A stretch of DNA of 46,569 nucleotides from Rhodocyclaceae bacterium UBA5602 (GTDB lineage Bacteria > Pseudomonadota > Gammaproteobacteria > Burkholderiales > Rhodocyclaceae): the NCBI GenBank assembly GCA_002424865.1, contig DILC01000065.1, positions 1 to 46,569 of the forward strand. Reading direction: 5' to 3'. The first letter of the stretch is position 1. Each line of letters opens with the position of its first letter. Below the pieces are notes generated by a model. It was not told the DNA's origin, did no database searches, and was given only the letters and a program-made list of their open reading frames with translations. Positions 25,597 to 34,497 of this stretch are shown in pieces. Made by a program: the position numbers and the translations under genes.

Positions 25597-26898
25597 GTGA
25601 AGAATAACGTTAGCAAAGCGCTCATCGTCGGCTTGGCCATGGGTTTAACGGGTGTTGCTACCGCAGCAACCGAAGCGGAGATTGATGCCTTTATGAATCC
25701 TTATGCTAAGGGTTTTCCTTCAGCGCCAGGAGTCAAGGAAGGTGTCGTGATTGATAAAAACAATGCCGATCAGTTTAAAGCTGTGTTGACGCCGAGAATT
25801 TACGATCAGATTAAAGCAGGCAACACCACCATTAATATCGGCAAACAGCTTAGCGCGCCAGCACCTGCGGCGTATGTTGCGGCCTCGAAAAAGTCGGAAG
25901 CCACAACCAAGGTGGAATTTGGCATGGGCAAGATTACGGGTTATCAGGGTGGTTTGCCTTACCCTTATGAGCCTTCGGCCAGCGACCCTCATGCGGGCGA
26001 GAAGTTAGCCTGGAATGTGCGCTATGGCCTTGAGATTCCTGATGATATTGCCATCGGCCCTTTCGTTTGGGAGTACCGCGATGCCAACACGGGAAAGATC
26101 AACCGTACCGTCGATATGGATCCTTCCTATATTTCCAATACTGGCTTTCGGACAATGAACAAGCCGCAGCATATGCCAGGCTCCGAGGAGTTTTTTAACC
26201 TTGACCTGATCACGGTCAAGTCCCCGCAGGACTTGTATGGCACGGCCTTGTTGTTCAAGCGCCGCGTAGATAGCTCGCGCGATGATGATGGCCAGTTGTA
26301 TTTGGGCTTTCAGCGTCGAGCGCGCCGCTTGTCTACCTCAGCGACAACCGATCCTTTCCTCGGCTCCAACTTCATGATCGAAGAGTTCCGCGGGTTCAAT
26401 GGAAAATTGAGTGACTTCAACTGGAAATATGTTGGTACGAAGAATCTGCTGACCGCTTACTACACCCACAAAGATGCCAAGTTGCGTGACGACTATAAAA
26501 CCAATGATTGGCGTTTCACATCATTTAAAGGCAAGGGTCAATGCTGGGCGGACGCACCCTGGAGCTTGCGCAAGACTTACATCATTGAAGCAACACCTAA
26601 GCGTCCTGATCATCCGGTCCTGAAACGTACGATGTACATTGATGCCGAGTCTTTCCATGTGGTGGTCACTGAAATTTATGACCGCAAGAATGAGTTCTGG
26701 AAGCTCTTGGTCCAAGGCATTGGGCATCCGTCTGGCCAGTTGCCTGAAGTGGCCAAAAAGAATGTGTGGACCTGGGATGCCGACTCAATGATTGACGTTC
26801 AGGCGAACCAATGTACGACACTGAATTTCCGTGTTAAATCATTGGAAACCGTGCCAGCGAACTTCTACACGCTTGAATATATCCGTTCGCGTCAATAA
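25597..26898 (+). CDS. DUF1329-family exported protein
   Basis: 433 residues starting at GTG 25597, placed by AGGAGA at 25581-25586 and by the signal peptide that then begins at once (KNNVSKALIVGLAMGL, cut after VATAA). The mature protein matches the DUF1329 family by its overall pattern, for example YPYEPSASDPHAGEKLAWN, TVDMDPSY, YDRKNEFWKLL and the conserved RSRQ-like end. The family is periplasmic or outer-membrane associated, distantly like lipoprotein-sorting folds, and often encoded with a DUF1302 protein and an RND exporter. Neither partner is next to it here. Function unknown. Ends in a strong terminator. Confidence 0.8.
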   Translation: MKNNVSKALIVGLAMGLTGVATAATEAEIDAFMNPYAKGFPSAPGVKEGVVIDKNNADQFKAVLTPRIYDQIKAGNTTINIGKQLSAPAPAAYVAASKKSEATTKVEFGMGKITGYQGGLPYPYEPSASDPHAGEKLAWNVRYGLEIPDDIAIGPFVWEYRDANTGKINRTVDMDPSYISNTGFRTMNKPQHMPGSEEFFNLDLITVKSPQDLYGTALLFKRRVDSSRDDDGQLYLGFQRRARRLSTSATTDPFLGSNFMIEEFRGFNGKLSDFNWKYVGTKNLLTAYYTHKDAKLRDDYKTNDWRFTSFKGKGQCWADAPWSLRKTYIIEATPKRPDHPVLKRTMYIDAESFHVVVTEIYDRKNEFWKLLVQGIGHPSGQLPEVAKKNVWTWDADSMIDVQANQCTTLNFRVKSLETVPANFYTLEYIRSRQ

Positions 26899-26915
26899 AA
26901 AGGATGTTTTATTGG

Positions 26916-26953
26916 CGGGGCTGCTTGCGCCATTGCAAGCAGCCCCGTTTTTT
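26916..26953 (+). terminator. Intrinsic terminator after the DUF1329 gene
   Basis: A perfect 13-bp stem (26916-26928 with 26935-26947, core GGGGCTGCTTGC), 6-nt loop and T6 tract. One of the clearest terminators in the window. Confidence 0.93.
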
Positions 26954-26986
26954 ATTTATGCCTGCTTGTTTGGCGGGGGAATATCC

Positions 26987-27010
26987 CGCCGTCTTGCCAG
27001 CGCCGACTTT
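26987..27010 (+). repeat. Dispersed 24-bp repeat, copy 4 (intergenic)
   Basis: Reads CGCCGTCTTG then CCAGCGCCGACTTT in the gap between the DUF1329 terminator and the 3' end of ggt. Its left edge overlaps a small inverted repeat (GGCGGG near 26972 with CCCGCC at 26985-26990). Confidence 0.8.
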
Positions 27011-27031
27011 TTCTTTGCTTGCTTTACTGTC

Positions 27032-28828
27032 TCAATAGCCTGCGGCCAGTCCTGTTGGGCGTCGCGGGTCAATGGCACCGTAAAAGCGGTTGTCGCCTAT
27101 GGGTTTAGCGCCTAAGGCAGGCGCACCAATCAAGATGCCCGCCGCGTGATTGGCGGGCTGCGGGTTGCCCAATTTGTGCCCCATGCCAACCAATAGGTTT
27201 TTGGTATCAGGACTTAATGCGTAAGTCTCGACCTCGGTTGTATCTGGCAACCATTGTTGGTGAAAGCGCGGTGCGTTGATGGCTTCCTGGATGGTCATGC
27301 CATAGTCGATGACATTGATGATGGCATGCACGACGACCGTAATGATGCGGCTGCCGCCGGGTGTGCCGATCACCATGACGGATTTGCCGTCACGCGTGAC
27401 GATCGTCGGGCTCATCGAACTCAACGGGCGCTTACCTGGAGCGATGGCATTTTTGCTGCCTTGCACCAGGCCAAACAGGTTGGGGATGCCGGGCTTGACC
27501 GTAAAGTCATCCATCTCGTTATTGAGCAAAATGCCCGTGCCTTTGGCGGTGACCCCGGCGCCAAACCAGCCATTCAGCGTGTAGGTGACGGAAACGGCAT
27601 TGCCTGCTCGATCCACAACTGAATAATGTGTGGTGTTAGTGCTTTCGGCTGGGATGTCGTGGGGCGATATGCCTGGCTTGATGTCAAGTGAGGCGCTGGC
27701 TTGGTCAGTGCGGATGGCTGAGCGGATTTTTGCTGCATAGGCTTTGTCGACTAACTGTGTGACGGGATTGCCCACAAAGCTGGGGTCGCCAAGATAATGA
27801 TTGCGGTCAGCATAGGCATGGCGCATGGCTTCGATTTGATAATGCACAGCTTGCGCGGAAAGATAGCCCAAGTCTTTCAAGGGATAGCCTTCGAGAATAT
27901 TGAGGATTTCACACACCACTACACCGCCAGAACTGGGCGGGGGGGCTGAAACAATGTGATAACCCCGGTAATCGCATTCTACCGGGGCAAGTTCGCGGGC
28001 TTGGTAGCGGGCAAAGTCCGTTGTGCCCAGCAGGCCGCCGCCACGCTGGCTGGCGGCAACAATGGACCGGCTGATCGCGCCACTATAAAAAGCGCGCGGT
28101 CCGGCTTGGCTGATACGGGTGAGTGATTTGGCTAAATCGTGTTGTATCAGCCGCTCGCCGGGTTGAAAAGGCTGGCCTCGCTTTAAAAAAATGGCCGCAC
28201 TGGCCGGGTCGCGGCGAAAAGTTTCAGTCGCCAGGGTGAGCATGTCCACGTCGCCCTGGTCCAGCACAAAGCCTTGTCTGGCAAGGCCAATCGCCGGGGT
28301 GATGAGCTGGTGGCGTGTCATCGTGCCATAGCGTGCGCGGGCAAGTTCCAAACCCGCGACTGTTCCGGGTACGCCAACTGCCAGATATCCCTGGGTGCTG
28401 AGTTTGGGTTTTACCTGGCCTGACAGGTCCAGATACATGTCAGGCGTTGCTGCCAGTGGCGCTGCTTCGCGAAAGTCTACGAAGGTCTTGCGCCCGTCAG
28501 CTAACTGAATCGTCATAAACCCACCGCCACCCAGGTTGCCCGCTGCGGGGTAAACCACCGCCAGTGCATAGCCTACCGCGACTGCGGCATCAACCGCATT
28601 GCCACCTTTTTTGAGCGCATCCACCCCGACCTGGGTCGCTAAGTGATGGGCGGTAACCACCATGCCGTTTTTTGCTGCGATGGGTAGCGGTGAGGCGGCT
28701 TGAATGCCGAACGTTGTGGTTCCCAGAACAAGGCTGATGAGCCAGCTGACGACGATTTTCTGGCTTTTTTGGCTTGCGCGGGTTAATGCAGGCAAAAACG
28801 GTTGGCGGGCAGGGTTGATGGGTTGCAT
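27032..28828 (-). CDS. ggt: Gamma-glutamyltransferase
   Basis: Periplasmic Ntn-hydrolase that cleaves glutathione and other gamma-glutamyl compounds after autocatalytic splitting into two subunits. The processing site and new N-terminal nucleophile Thr are in ESTNTTHYSVVD (about residue 400), and the small-subunit motifs NEMDDF, PLSSMSPTIV and GTPGGSRI are intact. A membrane/signal segment (IVVSWLISLVLGTTTFGIQA) follows about 27 polar residues. ATG at 28828 is preferred to the TTG at 28858, which would overlap the upstream gene; 598 residues result. It begins 10 bases after ppsR and is probably cotranscribed with it. Confidence 0.93.
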   Translation of the reverse strand: MQPINPARQPFLPALTRASQKSQKIVVSWLISLVLGTTTFGIQAASPLPIAAKNGMVVTAHHLATQVGVDALKKGGNAVDAAVAVGYALAVVYPAAGNLGGGGFMTIQLADGRKTFVDFREAAPLAATPDMYLDLSGQVKPKLSTQGYLAVGVPGTVAGLELARARYGTMTRHQLITPAIGLARQGFVLDQGDVDMLTLATETFRRDPASAAIFLKRGQPFQPGERLIQHDLAKSLTRISQAGPRAFYSGAISRSIVAASQRGGGLLGTTDFARYQARELAPVECDYRGYHIVSAPPPSSGGVVVCEILNILEGYPLKDLGYLSAQAVHYQIEAMRHAYADRNHYLGDPSFVGNPVTQLVDKAYAAKIRSAIRTDQASASLDIKPGISPHDIPAESTNTTHYSVVDRAGNAVSVTYTLNGWFGAGVTAKGTGILLNNEMDDFTVKPGIPNLFGLVQGSKNAIAPGKRPLSSMSPTIVTRDGKSVMVIGTPGGSRIITVVVHAIINVIDYGMTIQEAINAPRFHQQWLPDTTEVETYALSPDTKNLLVGMGHKLGNPQPANHAAGILIGAPALGAKPIGDNRFYGAIDPRRPTGLAAGY

Positions 28829-28838
28829 GGTCGCTGGC

Positions 28839-29693
28839 TTAGCAAGTACGCCGATCAATATTCAAGGATTGCAACAGCGTGGCGCCAATTTCTTCAATGG
28901 ACTTGCTGGTTGATTCCAGCCAGCTAATGCCCTCGCGGCGCATGAGTTTTTGTGCCTGGTCAATTTCCCAGCGGCAGTTTTCCGGCGAGGCGTATTTGCT
29001 GTCGGGGAGGCGTTCCTGGCGTATGGTCGAGAGGCGCTCAGGGTCGATGGTGAGCCCGAACAGCTTGTGACGGTGTTTGGATAAGCCATCAGGTAGTTTG
29101 TTGCGTTCAAAGTCCTCGGGAATCAATGGATAGTTGGCTACTCTAATGCCATATTGAATGGCGAGATAAAGGCTGGTAGGGGTTTTGCCGCTGCGCGAGA
29201 CGCCAACGAGAATCACGTCCGACTTGTCCAGTCCGGCACTGGAAATGCCATCATCATGGGCGAGGGTGAAATTGATGGCGTCAATGCGCGCAACGTATTC
29301 GGACGAGTTCACCCCGCTATGGCTGCGGCCTATGGTGTGGCTGGATTTCATGCCAAATTCGGCTTCCAGGGGGGCAATGAAGGCGCCAAAGAAATCAAGA
29401 ATCAAGGCATTGGCGCCATGCAGGATTTTGGCTGTTTGCGGGTTAACCAAGGTGGAAATGACCACTGGCCGATGGCCATCCCGCCTCCCGGCAGCATTGA
29501 TCTGGGCAACGCAAGCGGCGGCCTTGGCATCCGAATCAACAAATGGCATGCGCACTTGCGCCAAGGGAATGCCTTCAAATTGCGAGAGCAGGCTATGCCC
29601 CAGGGTTTCTGCGGTAATGCCTGTGCCATCGGAGACAAAAAAGACTGTATGGCGGTGGGGTGAATCGGATGGCGTAGGCGAGAATGAGGGCAT
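28839..29693 (-). CDS. ppsR: PEP synthase regulatory protein (kinase/pyrophosphorylase)
   Basis: Bifunctional enzyme that inactivates PEP synthase by ADP-dependent threonine phosphorylation and reactivates it by phosphate-dependent pyrophosphorolysis. Family marks are VFFVSDGTGITAETLGHSLL at the N-terminus and the P-loop GVSRSGKTPTS at residues 164-174. The protein is 284 residues. It is divergent from its target ppsA, whose start is 93 bp away, the typical arrangement. Confidence 0.95.
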   Translation of the reverse strand: MPSFSPTPSDSPHRHTVFFVSDGTGITAETLGHSLLSQFEGIPLAQVRMPFVDSDAKAAACVAQINAAGRRDGHRPVVISTLVNPQTAKILHGANALILDFFGAFIAPLEAEFGMKSSHTIGRSHSGVNSSEYVARIDAINFTLAHDDGISSAGLDKSDVILVGVSRSGKTPTSLYLAIQYGIRVANYPLIPEDFERNKLPDGLSKHRHKLFGLTIDPERLSTIRQERLPDSKYASPENCRWEIDQAQKLMRREGISWLESTSKSIEEIGATLLQSLNIDRRTC

Positions 29694-29742
29694 GAATAAT
29701 CTCTCAACAAGGCGGAAGGTGCGTAGAAGGGGTGCAAATGGC

Positions 29743-29767
29743 TATAAAATGGCGGTTTTCCCGCCAT
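29743..29767 (+). promoter_or_regulatory. AT-rich -10-like element and hairpin ahead of ppsA
   Basis: TATAAAAT at 29743-29750 resembles a -10 box, and ATGGCGG / CCGCCAT (29749-29755 and 29761-29767) form a 7-bp dyad directly overlapping the predicted transcript start. No clear -35 is seen. The dyad could be an operator or a 5' hairpin of the ppsA mRNA. Confidence 0.35.
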
Positions 29768-29786
29768 GTTAACAGAAGGAACTTGC

Positions 29787-32183
29787 ATGTCTTCATCTAC
29801 ACCATTCACGCATCGCTACGCGATTGGATTTGAACATTTACGCATGACCGATGTCGGTGATGTCGGCGGCAAAAATGCCTCCTTGGGCGAGATGATCAGC
29901 CAGTTGGCCGCATCCCATGTGCGCGTGCCCGGTGGTTTTGCGACCACCGCGCTGGCTTATCGTGAATTCCTTGCCCACCAAGGCCTGGCGGATCGCATCA
30001 ATGCGGCATTGAATGCGCTGGATGTGGATGATGTCTCGCAACTGGCCAAAGTGGGCGCGCAAATTCGCCAGTGGGTGGTGGATACGCCTTTCCCGCCCAG
30101 GTTGGAAAGCGAGATCAAGGATGAGTACGAGCAACTGATTGCCGTGAGCGGCCCTGACGCCACCTTTGCCGTGCGGTCTTCGGCCACGGCAGAGGACTTG
30201 CCCGATGCGTCTTTTGCCGGCCAGCAAGAGAGCTTTTTGAACATTCATGGCTACGAGAACATTCTCCATGCTATTAAAGAAGTGTTCGCGTCACTTTATA
30301 ACGACCGCGCGATTGCCTATCGCGTGCATAAAGGCTTTGCGCATGCTGAAGTGGCGCTATCCGCCGGCGTGCAACGCATGGTGCGCTCGGATACGGGCGC
30401 ATCCGGCGTGATGTTCACCATGGATACCGAATCCGGCTTTGATCGGGTCGTGTTCATCACATCCAGCTATGGCCTGGGCGAAACCGTGGTGCAGGGGGCG
30501 GTGAATCCCGACGAGTTTTATGTGCATAAAGACACGCTCGCCCAAGGCAAACCCTCGATCATTCGCCGCAACATGGGCAGTAAGCTCATCAAGATGATTT
30601 TTACGGCCTCGCGCCAGGCCGGACGCAGCACCGAAACCGTGGATGTGCCGGAGGGGGACCGCCATGTGTTTTCATTGACAGACGCGGACATTCTGGAACT
30701 GGCGCGTTATGCCATGACGATTGAAAAGCATTACGCATGCCCGATGGATATTGAGTGGGGCAAGGATGGTCAGGATGGCAAGCTGTACATCCTGCAAGCA
30801 CGTCCGGAAACCGTGAAGTCGCAAGACAACCATGCCTCGGTGATCGAGAAGTACAAGCTCCAGCAGCACGGCAAAGTGCTCACCAACGGCCGCGCGATCG
30901 GGCAAAAAATCGGTGCGGGCGTGGTGCGTGTGGTGACTGATCCTTCAGAGATGCACCTGGTCCAGCCGGGCGATGTGCTGGTTGCCGACATGACTGACCC
31001 GAACTGGGAGCCCGTCATGAAGCGCGCCTCGGCCATTGTGACCAATCGCGGCGGGCGTACTTGCCATGCGGCGATTATTGCGCGTGAGTTGGGCATCCCG
31101 GCGATTGTGGGTTGCGGCAATGCCACCTCGGCTTTGACCGAAGGCGAGGAAGTCACCGTTTCCTGCGCTGAAGGCGATACCGGTTATGTATATCGCGGTA
31201 AGCTGGCGTTTGGCGTGACTCGCCAGGATGCGGGCAACTTGCCCAAGCTGCCCGTCAAAATCATGATGAACGTCGGTAATCCTGAGCTGGCTTTTGAATT
31301 CGCCCAGATTCCGAATGCCGGCGTGGGTTTGGCGCGGCTTGAGTTCGTCATCAACAACATGATCGGTGTGCATCCCAAGGCGATTCTGGAAATTGATCAA
31401 GTGCCCGCCAGCCTGCGCGAAGAAATCTTGCGCCGTTCACGCGGTTATGCCTCGCCCGCAACCTTCTTCGTTGAAAAACTGGCCGAAGGTGTCGCCACCA
31501 TTGCCGCTGCGTTTTATCCGCAACCGGTGATTGTGCGTTTGTCTGACTTCAAATCCAATGAATACCGCAAGCTTTTGGGCGGCGAGATTTACGAGCCGGA
31601 AGAAGAAAACCCCATGCTGGGCTTCCGTGGCGCATCGCGTTACATTGCGCCTTCCTTCCGCGCCTGTTTCGAGATGGAATGCCGTGCCATGAAGCGTGTG
31701 CGCAACGAGATGGGGCTCACCAACGTGCAGATCATGGTGCCTTTCGTGCGTACGGTGGAAGAAGCCCGCACCGTGGTTGAGCTCCTGGCTTTGCACGGTT
31801 TGCGCCGCGGTGAACAGGACTTGAAGCTCATCATGATGTGCGAGATTCCGTCGAATGCCTTGCTGGCTGAGGAGTTCCTCGAATACTTCGATGGTTATTC
31901 GATCGGTTCGAACGATTTAACGCAGCTTACGCTCGGCCTGGACCGTGACTCGGGTCTGGTGGCGCAATCGTTCGACGAGCGCGATCCGGCAGTCAAAAAG
32001 CTGCTCGCCATGACCATCTCGACGTGCAACCGCTTGGGCAAATACGTGGGCATTTGCGGTCAAGGCCCATCCGACCATGTGGATTTTGCCGAGTGGCTGA
32101 TGGACGAAGGCATTCAAACGATTTCGTTGAATCCTGATACGGTGATTGATACCTCGTTGCGCCTGGCTGGCCATAAAAAATAA
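29787..32183 (+). CDS. ppsA: Phosphoenolpyruvate synthase
   Basis: Makes PEP from pyruvate, ATP and water for gluconeogenesis. Order of domains: ATP-grasp-like N-terminus (VGGKNASLGEMI, VRSSATAEDLPDASFAGQ), the phospho-histidine domain (NRGGRTCHAAIIARELG near residue 420), and the PEP-binding barrel (GFRGASRYI, GSNDLTQLTLGLDRD, CGQGPSD). The ATG at 29787 has AGAAGGA 6 bases upstream; the earlier ATG at 29766 falls inside the upstream hairpin. 798 residues. Controlled post-translationally by the adjacent PpsR. nfeD-like gene follows after 3 bases. Confidence 0.97.
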   Translation: MSSSTPFTHRYAIGFEHLRMTDVGDVGGKNASLGEMISQLAASHVRVPGGFATTALAYREFLAHQGLADRINAALNALDVDDVSQLAKVGAQIRQWVVDTPFPPRLESEIKDEYEQLIAVSGPDATFAVRSSATAEDLPDASFAGQQESFLNIHGYENILHAIKEVFASLYNDRAIAYRVHKGFAHAEVALSAGVQRMVRSDTGASGVMFTMDTESGFDRVVFITSSYGLGETVVQGAVNPDEFYVHKDTLAQGKPSIIRRNMGSKLIKMIFTASRQAGRSTETVDVPEGDRHVFSLTDADILELARYAMTIEKHYACPMDIEWGKDGQDGKLYILQARPETVKSQDNHASVIEKYKLQQHGKVLTNGRAIGQKIGAGVVRVVTDPSEMHLVQPGDVLVADMTDPNWEPVMKRASAIVTNRGGRTCHAAIIARELGIPAIVGCGNATSALTEGEEVTVSCAEGDTGYVYRGKLAFGVTRQDAGNLPKLPVKIMMNVGNPELAFEFAQIPNAGVGLARLEFVINNMIGVHPKAILEIDQVPASLREEILRRSRGYASPATFFVEKLAEGVATIAAAFYPQPVIVRLSDFKSNEYRKLLGGEIYEPEEENPMLGFRGASRYIAPSFRACFEMECRAMKRVRNEMGLTNVQIMVPFVRTVEEARTVVELLALHGLRRGEQDLKLIMMCEIPSNALLAEEFLEYFDGYSIGSNDLTQLTLGLDRDSGLVAQSFDERDPAVKKLLAMTISTCNRLGKYVGICGQGPSDHVDFAEWLMDEGIQTISLNPDTVIDTSLRLAGHKK

Positions 32184-32186
32184 GCC

Positions 32187-32699
32187 ATGCAATTATTCTG
32201 GTGGCACTGGATGGTATTAGGCCTTGGGCTGGCGTTGGCGGAATTGGCGTTGCCCAGTTTCTTTATCATCTGGTTTGCGCTGGGTGCTTTGATCGTTGGC
32301 GTGGTTTTGCTTATTGCGCCCGCCATGGGCTTTGCTGCACAGGTGCTGTTATGGACCATCGCTTCCATTCTGATGACGGTGCTGTGGTTCAAGTTCTTTC
32401 GCAATGCCGGTAAAACGCGCTTTGGGCAAGCCGATGCCGTGCTGGGCGAAGTGGGCGTGCTGGTGCGGAGCATCGAGCCCATGGAGGCGCTGGCAGGGCA
32501 TGCCGCCAATAATCCATCCGGCCGTGGCGAAGTGCGTTTTCAAAAGCCGCTGATGGGCGCGGATACCTGGCCTTGTCTGGCGAATGAAGCAATCGCTGCA
32601 GGCACCCGCGTCAAGGTTCTGGGTGTGGATGGCCAGTTTTTAAAAGTGGGCAGGACTGCCTTGACTACCGCAGCTAATCCAAACGCAGGCAAGACATAA
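32187..32699 (+). CDS. NfeD-family membrane protein
   Basis: 170 residues of the short NfeD type: three closely spaced membrane helices (about 5-70), then a cytoplasmic OB-fold beta domain (GQADAVLGEVGVLVRSI, GRGEVRFQKPLMGADTWPCLA, GTRVKVLGVDG). Such proteins pair with SPFH proteins in membrane-domain organisation or quality control, and here the SPFH gene follows 7 bases later. The catalytic serine protease domain of long NfeD proteins is absent. Confidence 0.9.
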   Translation: MQLFWWHWMVLGLGLALAELALPSFFIIWFALGALIVGVVLLIAPAMGFAAQVLLWTIASILMTVLWFKFFRNAGKTRFGQADAVLGEVGVLVRSIEPMEALAGHAANNPSGRGEVRFQKPLMGADTWPCLANEAIAAGTRVKVLGVDGQFLKVGRTALTTAANPNAGKT

Positions 32700-32706
32700 G
32701 GAGTTC

Positions 32707-33567
32707 ATGATGGGTGGTTTTGGTTTTGTTGTCATCGCATTTTTTGTGTTCGCTGCGGTTACCGTTGCCAAGGGCGTGCGGATTGTGGCGCAGGGCGAGG
32801 AATGGATTGTGGAGCGTTTGGGTAAATACCACACCACGCTTTTGCCGGGTTTGAATGTAATTATTCCTTACCTAGACCAGGTGCGTTACAAACTGGTGAC
32901 CAAAGACATCATCCTGGATGTGCAAGAGCAGGAGGTGATCACCAAAGACAATGCGGTGATTATTACCAATGCCATTGCCTTCATTAAAATTACCGATCCC
33001 GTCAAGGCCGTATATGGCGTGACGGATTTTTCCGAAGCTATCCGCAACATGATCATGACGACCTTGCGTTCCATTATCGGTGAAATGAATCTGGATGAGG
33101 CCTTGTCGAATCGCGATGCCATCAAGGCGCGTTTGCGCGAGAGTATTGCCGACGAGGCGATTGACTGGGGCCTGACGGTCAAATCAGTTGAAATCCAGGA
33201 CATCAAGCCGTCTGAATCCATGCAGCGCGCGATGGAAGCGCAGGCTTCTGCCGAGCGCGAGCGCAAGGCCACGGTGACGCGTGCGGAAGGCACGAAGCAA
33301 TCGACCATTCTGAATGCCCAAGCGCAGTTGGAGTCAGCCCGCTTGCAAGCGGAAGCGCAAGTGACTTTAGCGACGGCCAGTGCGGAAGCGATCAAGCGGG
33401 TGGCGGTTGCCTTGGGCAGTGATGATGCGCCCGTGCGTTATTTGCTGGGTGAGAAATACATTCAGACCCTGGGCAATTTAGCCACCTCTGAAAACGCTAA
33501 AACCGTGGTGTTGCCCGCTGACTTGCAAGACGCCTTGCGCGGCATGTTTGGCCGTCCGCGCGTTTGA
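32707..33567 (+). CDS. qmcA: SPFH/band-7 protein (QmcA/paraslipin-like)
   Basis: 286 residues: an N-terminal membrane anchor (FGFVVIAFFVFAAVTVA), the SPFH domain (IVERLGKYHTTLLPGLNVIIPYLD split around PGLN, DVQEQEVITKDNA, LRSIIGEMNLDEALSNRD) and an Ala/Glu-rich coiled coil (RERKATVTRAEGTKQSTIL). AAGGAG at 32698-32703 serves ATG at 32707 or the adjacent 32710. Works with the preceding NfeD-like protein; QmcA in E. coli is linked to FtsH-related membrane quality control. Confidence 0.92.
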   Translation: MMGGFGFVVIAFFVFAAVTVAKGVRIVAQGEEWIVERLGKYHTTLLPGLNVIIPYLDQVRYKLVTKDIILDVQEQEVITKDNAVIITNAIAFIKITDPVKAVYGVTDFSEAIRNMIMTTLRSIIGEMNLDEALSNRDAIKARLRESIADEAIDWGLTVKSVEIQDIKPSESMQRAMEAQASAERERKATVTRAEGTKQSTILNAQAQLESARLQAEAQVTLATASAEAIKRVAVALGSDDAPVRYLLGEKYIQTLGNLATSENAKTVVLPADLQDALRGMFGRPRV

Positions 33568-33615
33568 GCATGCAGCCAATCGACTTGCGCAAATTCACCA
33601 ACCCCTGTTTGATCT

Positions 33616-34404
33616 GTGCGTTATCTCGCTTTTGAGACGGCGACACGCCGTCTATCAGTCGCCCTGTGGCAGGATGGCGAGATCACCGAACGCTGGGCAG
33701 ACATGCCTAACAGCGGTTCCGAGGTCTTGTTGCCCTGGGCGAACGAGTTGCTGGCTGAATCCGGCATCACCTTCAAGGCACTTGACGGCATTGCCTTTGG
33801 CGCGGGTCCCGGCGGCTTTACGGGTTTGCGTCTGGCATGTGGCGTCACGCAAGGTCTGGCATTTGGCCTGGATGTGCCCGTCGTGCCTGTTTCAACGCTC
33901 GCAGCGCTGGCCTTGGCAACGGGCGAGCGTACAGGGGGGCGGCATGCGGTAGAAAATGTCTGGACCTGCTTGGATGCGCGCATGAATGAGGTTTATTTGG
34001 CGGCTTATCGCGTGGCAGACGGAACAGCGCATGAAGTCATTCCGCCGCAATGCCTGCCACCGGCATCTGTTGGCAGTGCGGACTTGTTTGCCGCGGCGCC
34101 TCCGGGGGATTCTCCAGGGAGGGATGCAAAGCTTCGCGCCGTGCTGCCAGCGCCGACTTTTTTGCCAGCTTGCGGCGCAGGCGATGGCTTTAAGTCGTAT
34201 GGCCAGGTGTTGGCTGCGCAATTGCCCGATTTAATCGGCATACATGCGGATATTTTTCCGACGGCGTCTGCGGTTGCGCGTTTGGCCGCCCGTGTGTTCG
34301 CAAGGGGGGGCGGTTTGTCGGCTGAACTTGCGCAACCGATTTATGTGCGCGATAAAGTCGCCTTTACCACGGCCGAGCGTTTGGCTCGCGGTGGTTTGAA
34401 GTGA
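33616..34404 (+). CDS. tsaB: tRNA threonylcarbamoyladenosine biosynthesis protein TsaB, with internal insertion
   Basis: Partner of TsaD/TsaE in making t6A37 on ANN-decoding tRNAs. Family marks: YLAFETATRRLSVAL at the start, DGIAFGAGPGGFTGLRLA (a hallmark segment), and CLDARMNEVYLAAY. GTG at 33616 follows directly on an in-frame TGA, so it is the earliest possible start. At 262 residues it is about 30 longer than usual. Extra sequence lies around residues 158-183 (from PPGDSPGRDAKL to PAPTFLPA) and contains a copy of the dispersed repeat encoding AVLPAPTF. The common tsaB-rimI pairing is preserved. Confidence 0.92.
   Translation: MRYLAFETATRRLSVALWQDGEITERWADMPNSGSEVLLPWANELLAESGITFKALDGIAFGAGPGGFTGLRLACGVTQGLAFGLDVPVVPVSTLAALALATGERTGGRHAVENVWTCLDARMNEVYLAAYRVADGTAHEVIPPQCLPPASVGSADLFAAAPPGDSPGRDAKLRAVLPAPTFLPACGAGDGFKSYGQVLAAQLPDLIGIHADIFPTASAVARLAARVFARGGGLSAELAQPIYVRDKVAFTTAERLARGGLK
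34137..34160 (+). repeat. Dispersed 24-bp repeat, copy 5 (inside tsaB)
   Basis: Reads CGCCGTGCTG then CCAGCGCCGACTTT, in the same frame (A-V-x-x-A-P-T-F) as the copy in the TPM-domain gene at 42417. Confidence 0.8.
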
Positions 34405-34441
34405 GTGGCGTGAAATGGGTAGATTGAAGTTGGGGAATTTG

Positions 34442-34497
34442 AGTGGGCAACCCTTAGTGGGCAACCTTTAGCGGGCAACCTTGAGTGAGCCATTTTG
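34442..34497 (+). repeat. 14-bp tandem repeat between tsaB and rimI
   Basis: Four consecutive 14-base units start at 34442, 34456, 34470 and 34484. The first three are AGTGGGCAACCCTT, AGTGGGCAACCTTT and AGCGGGCAACCTTG; the fourth (AGTGAGCCATTTTG) is degenerate, and a fifth begins AGTGAG. It fills most of the tsaB-rimI gap and ends 24 bp before the chosen rimI start. Confidence 0.85.

Noticed and set aside
34442..34497. Tandem repeat considered as a CRISPR array
   Set aside because: Units are directly adjacent with no spacers, and no cas genes are present.
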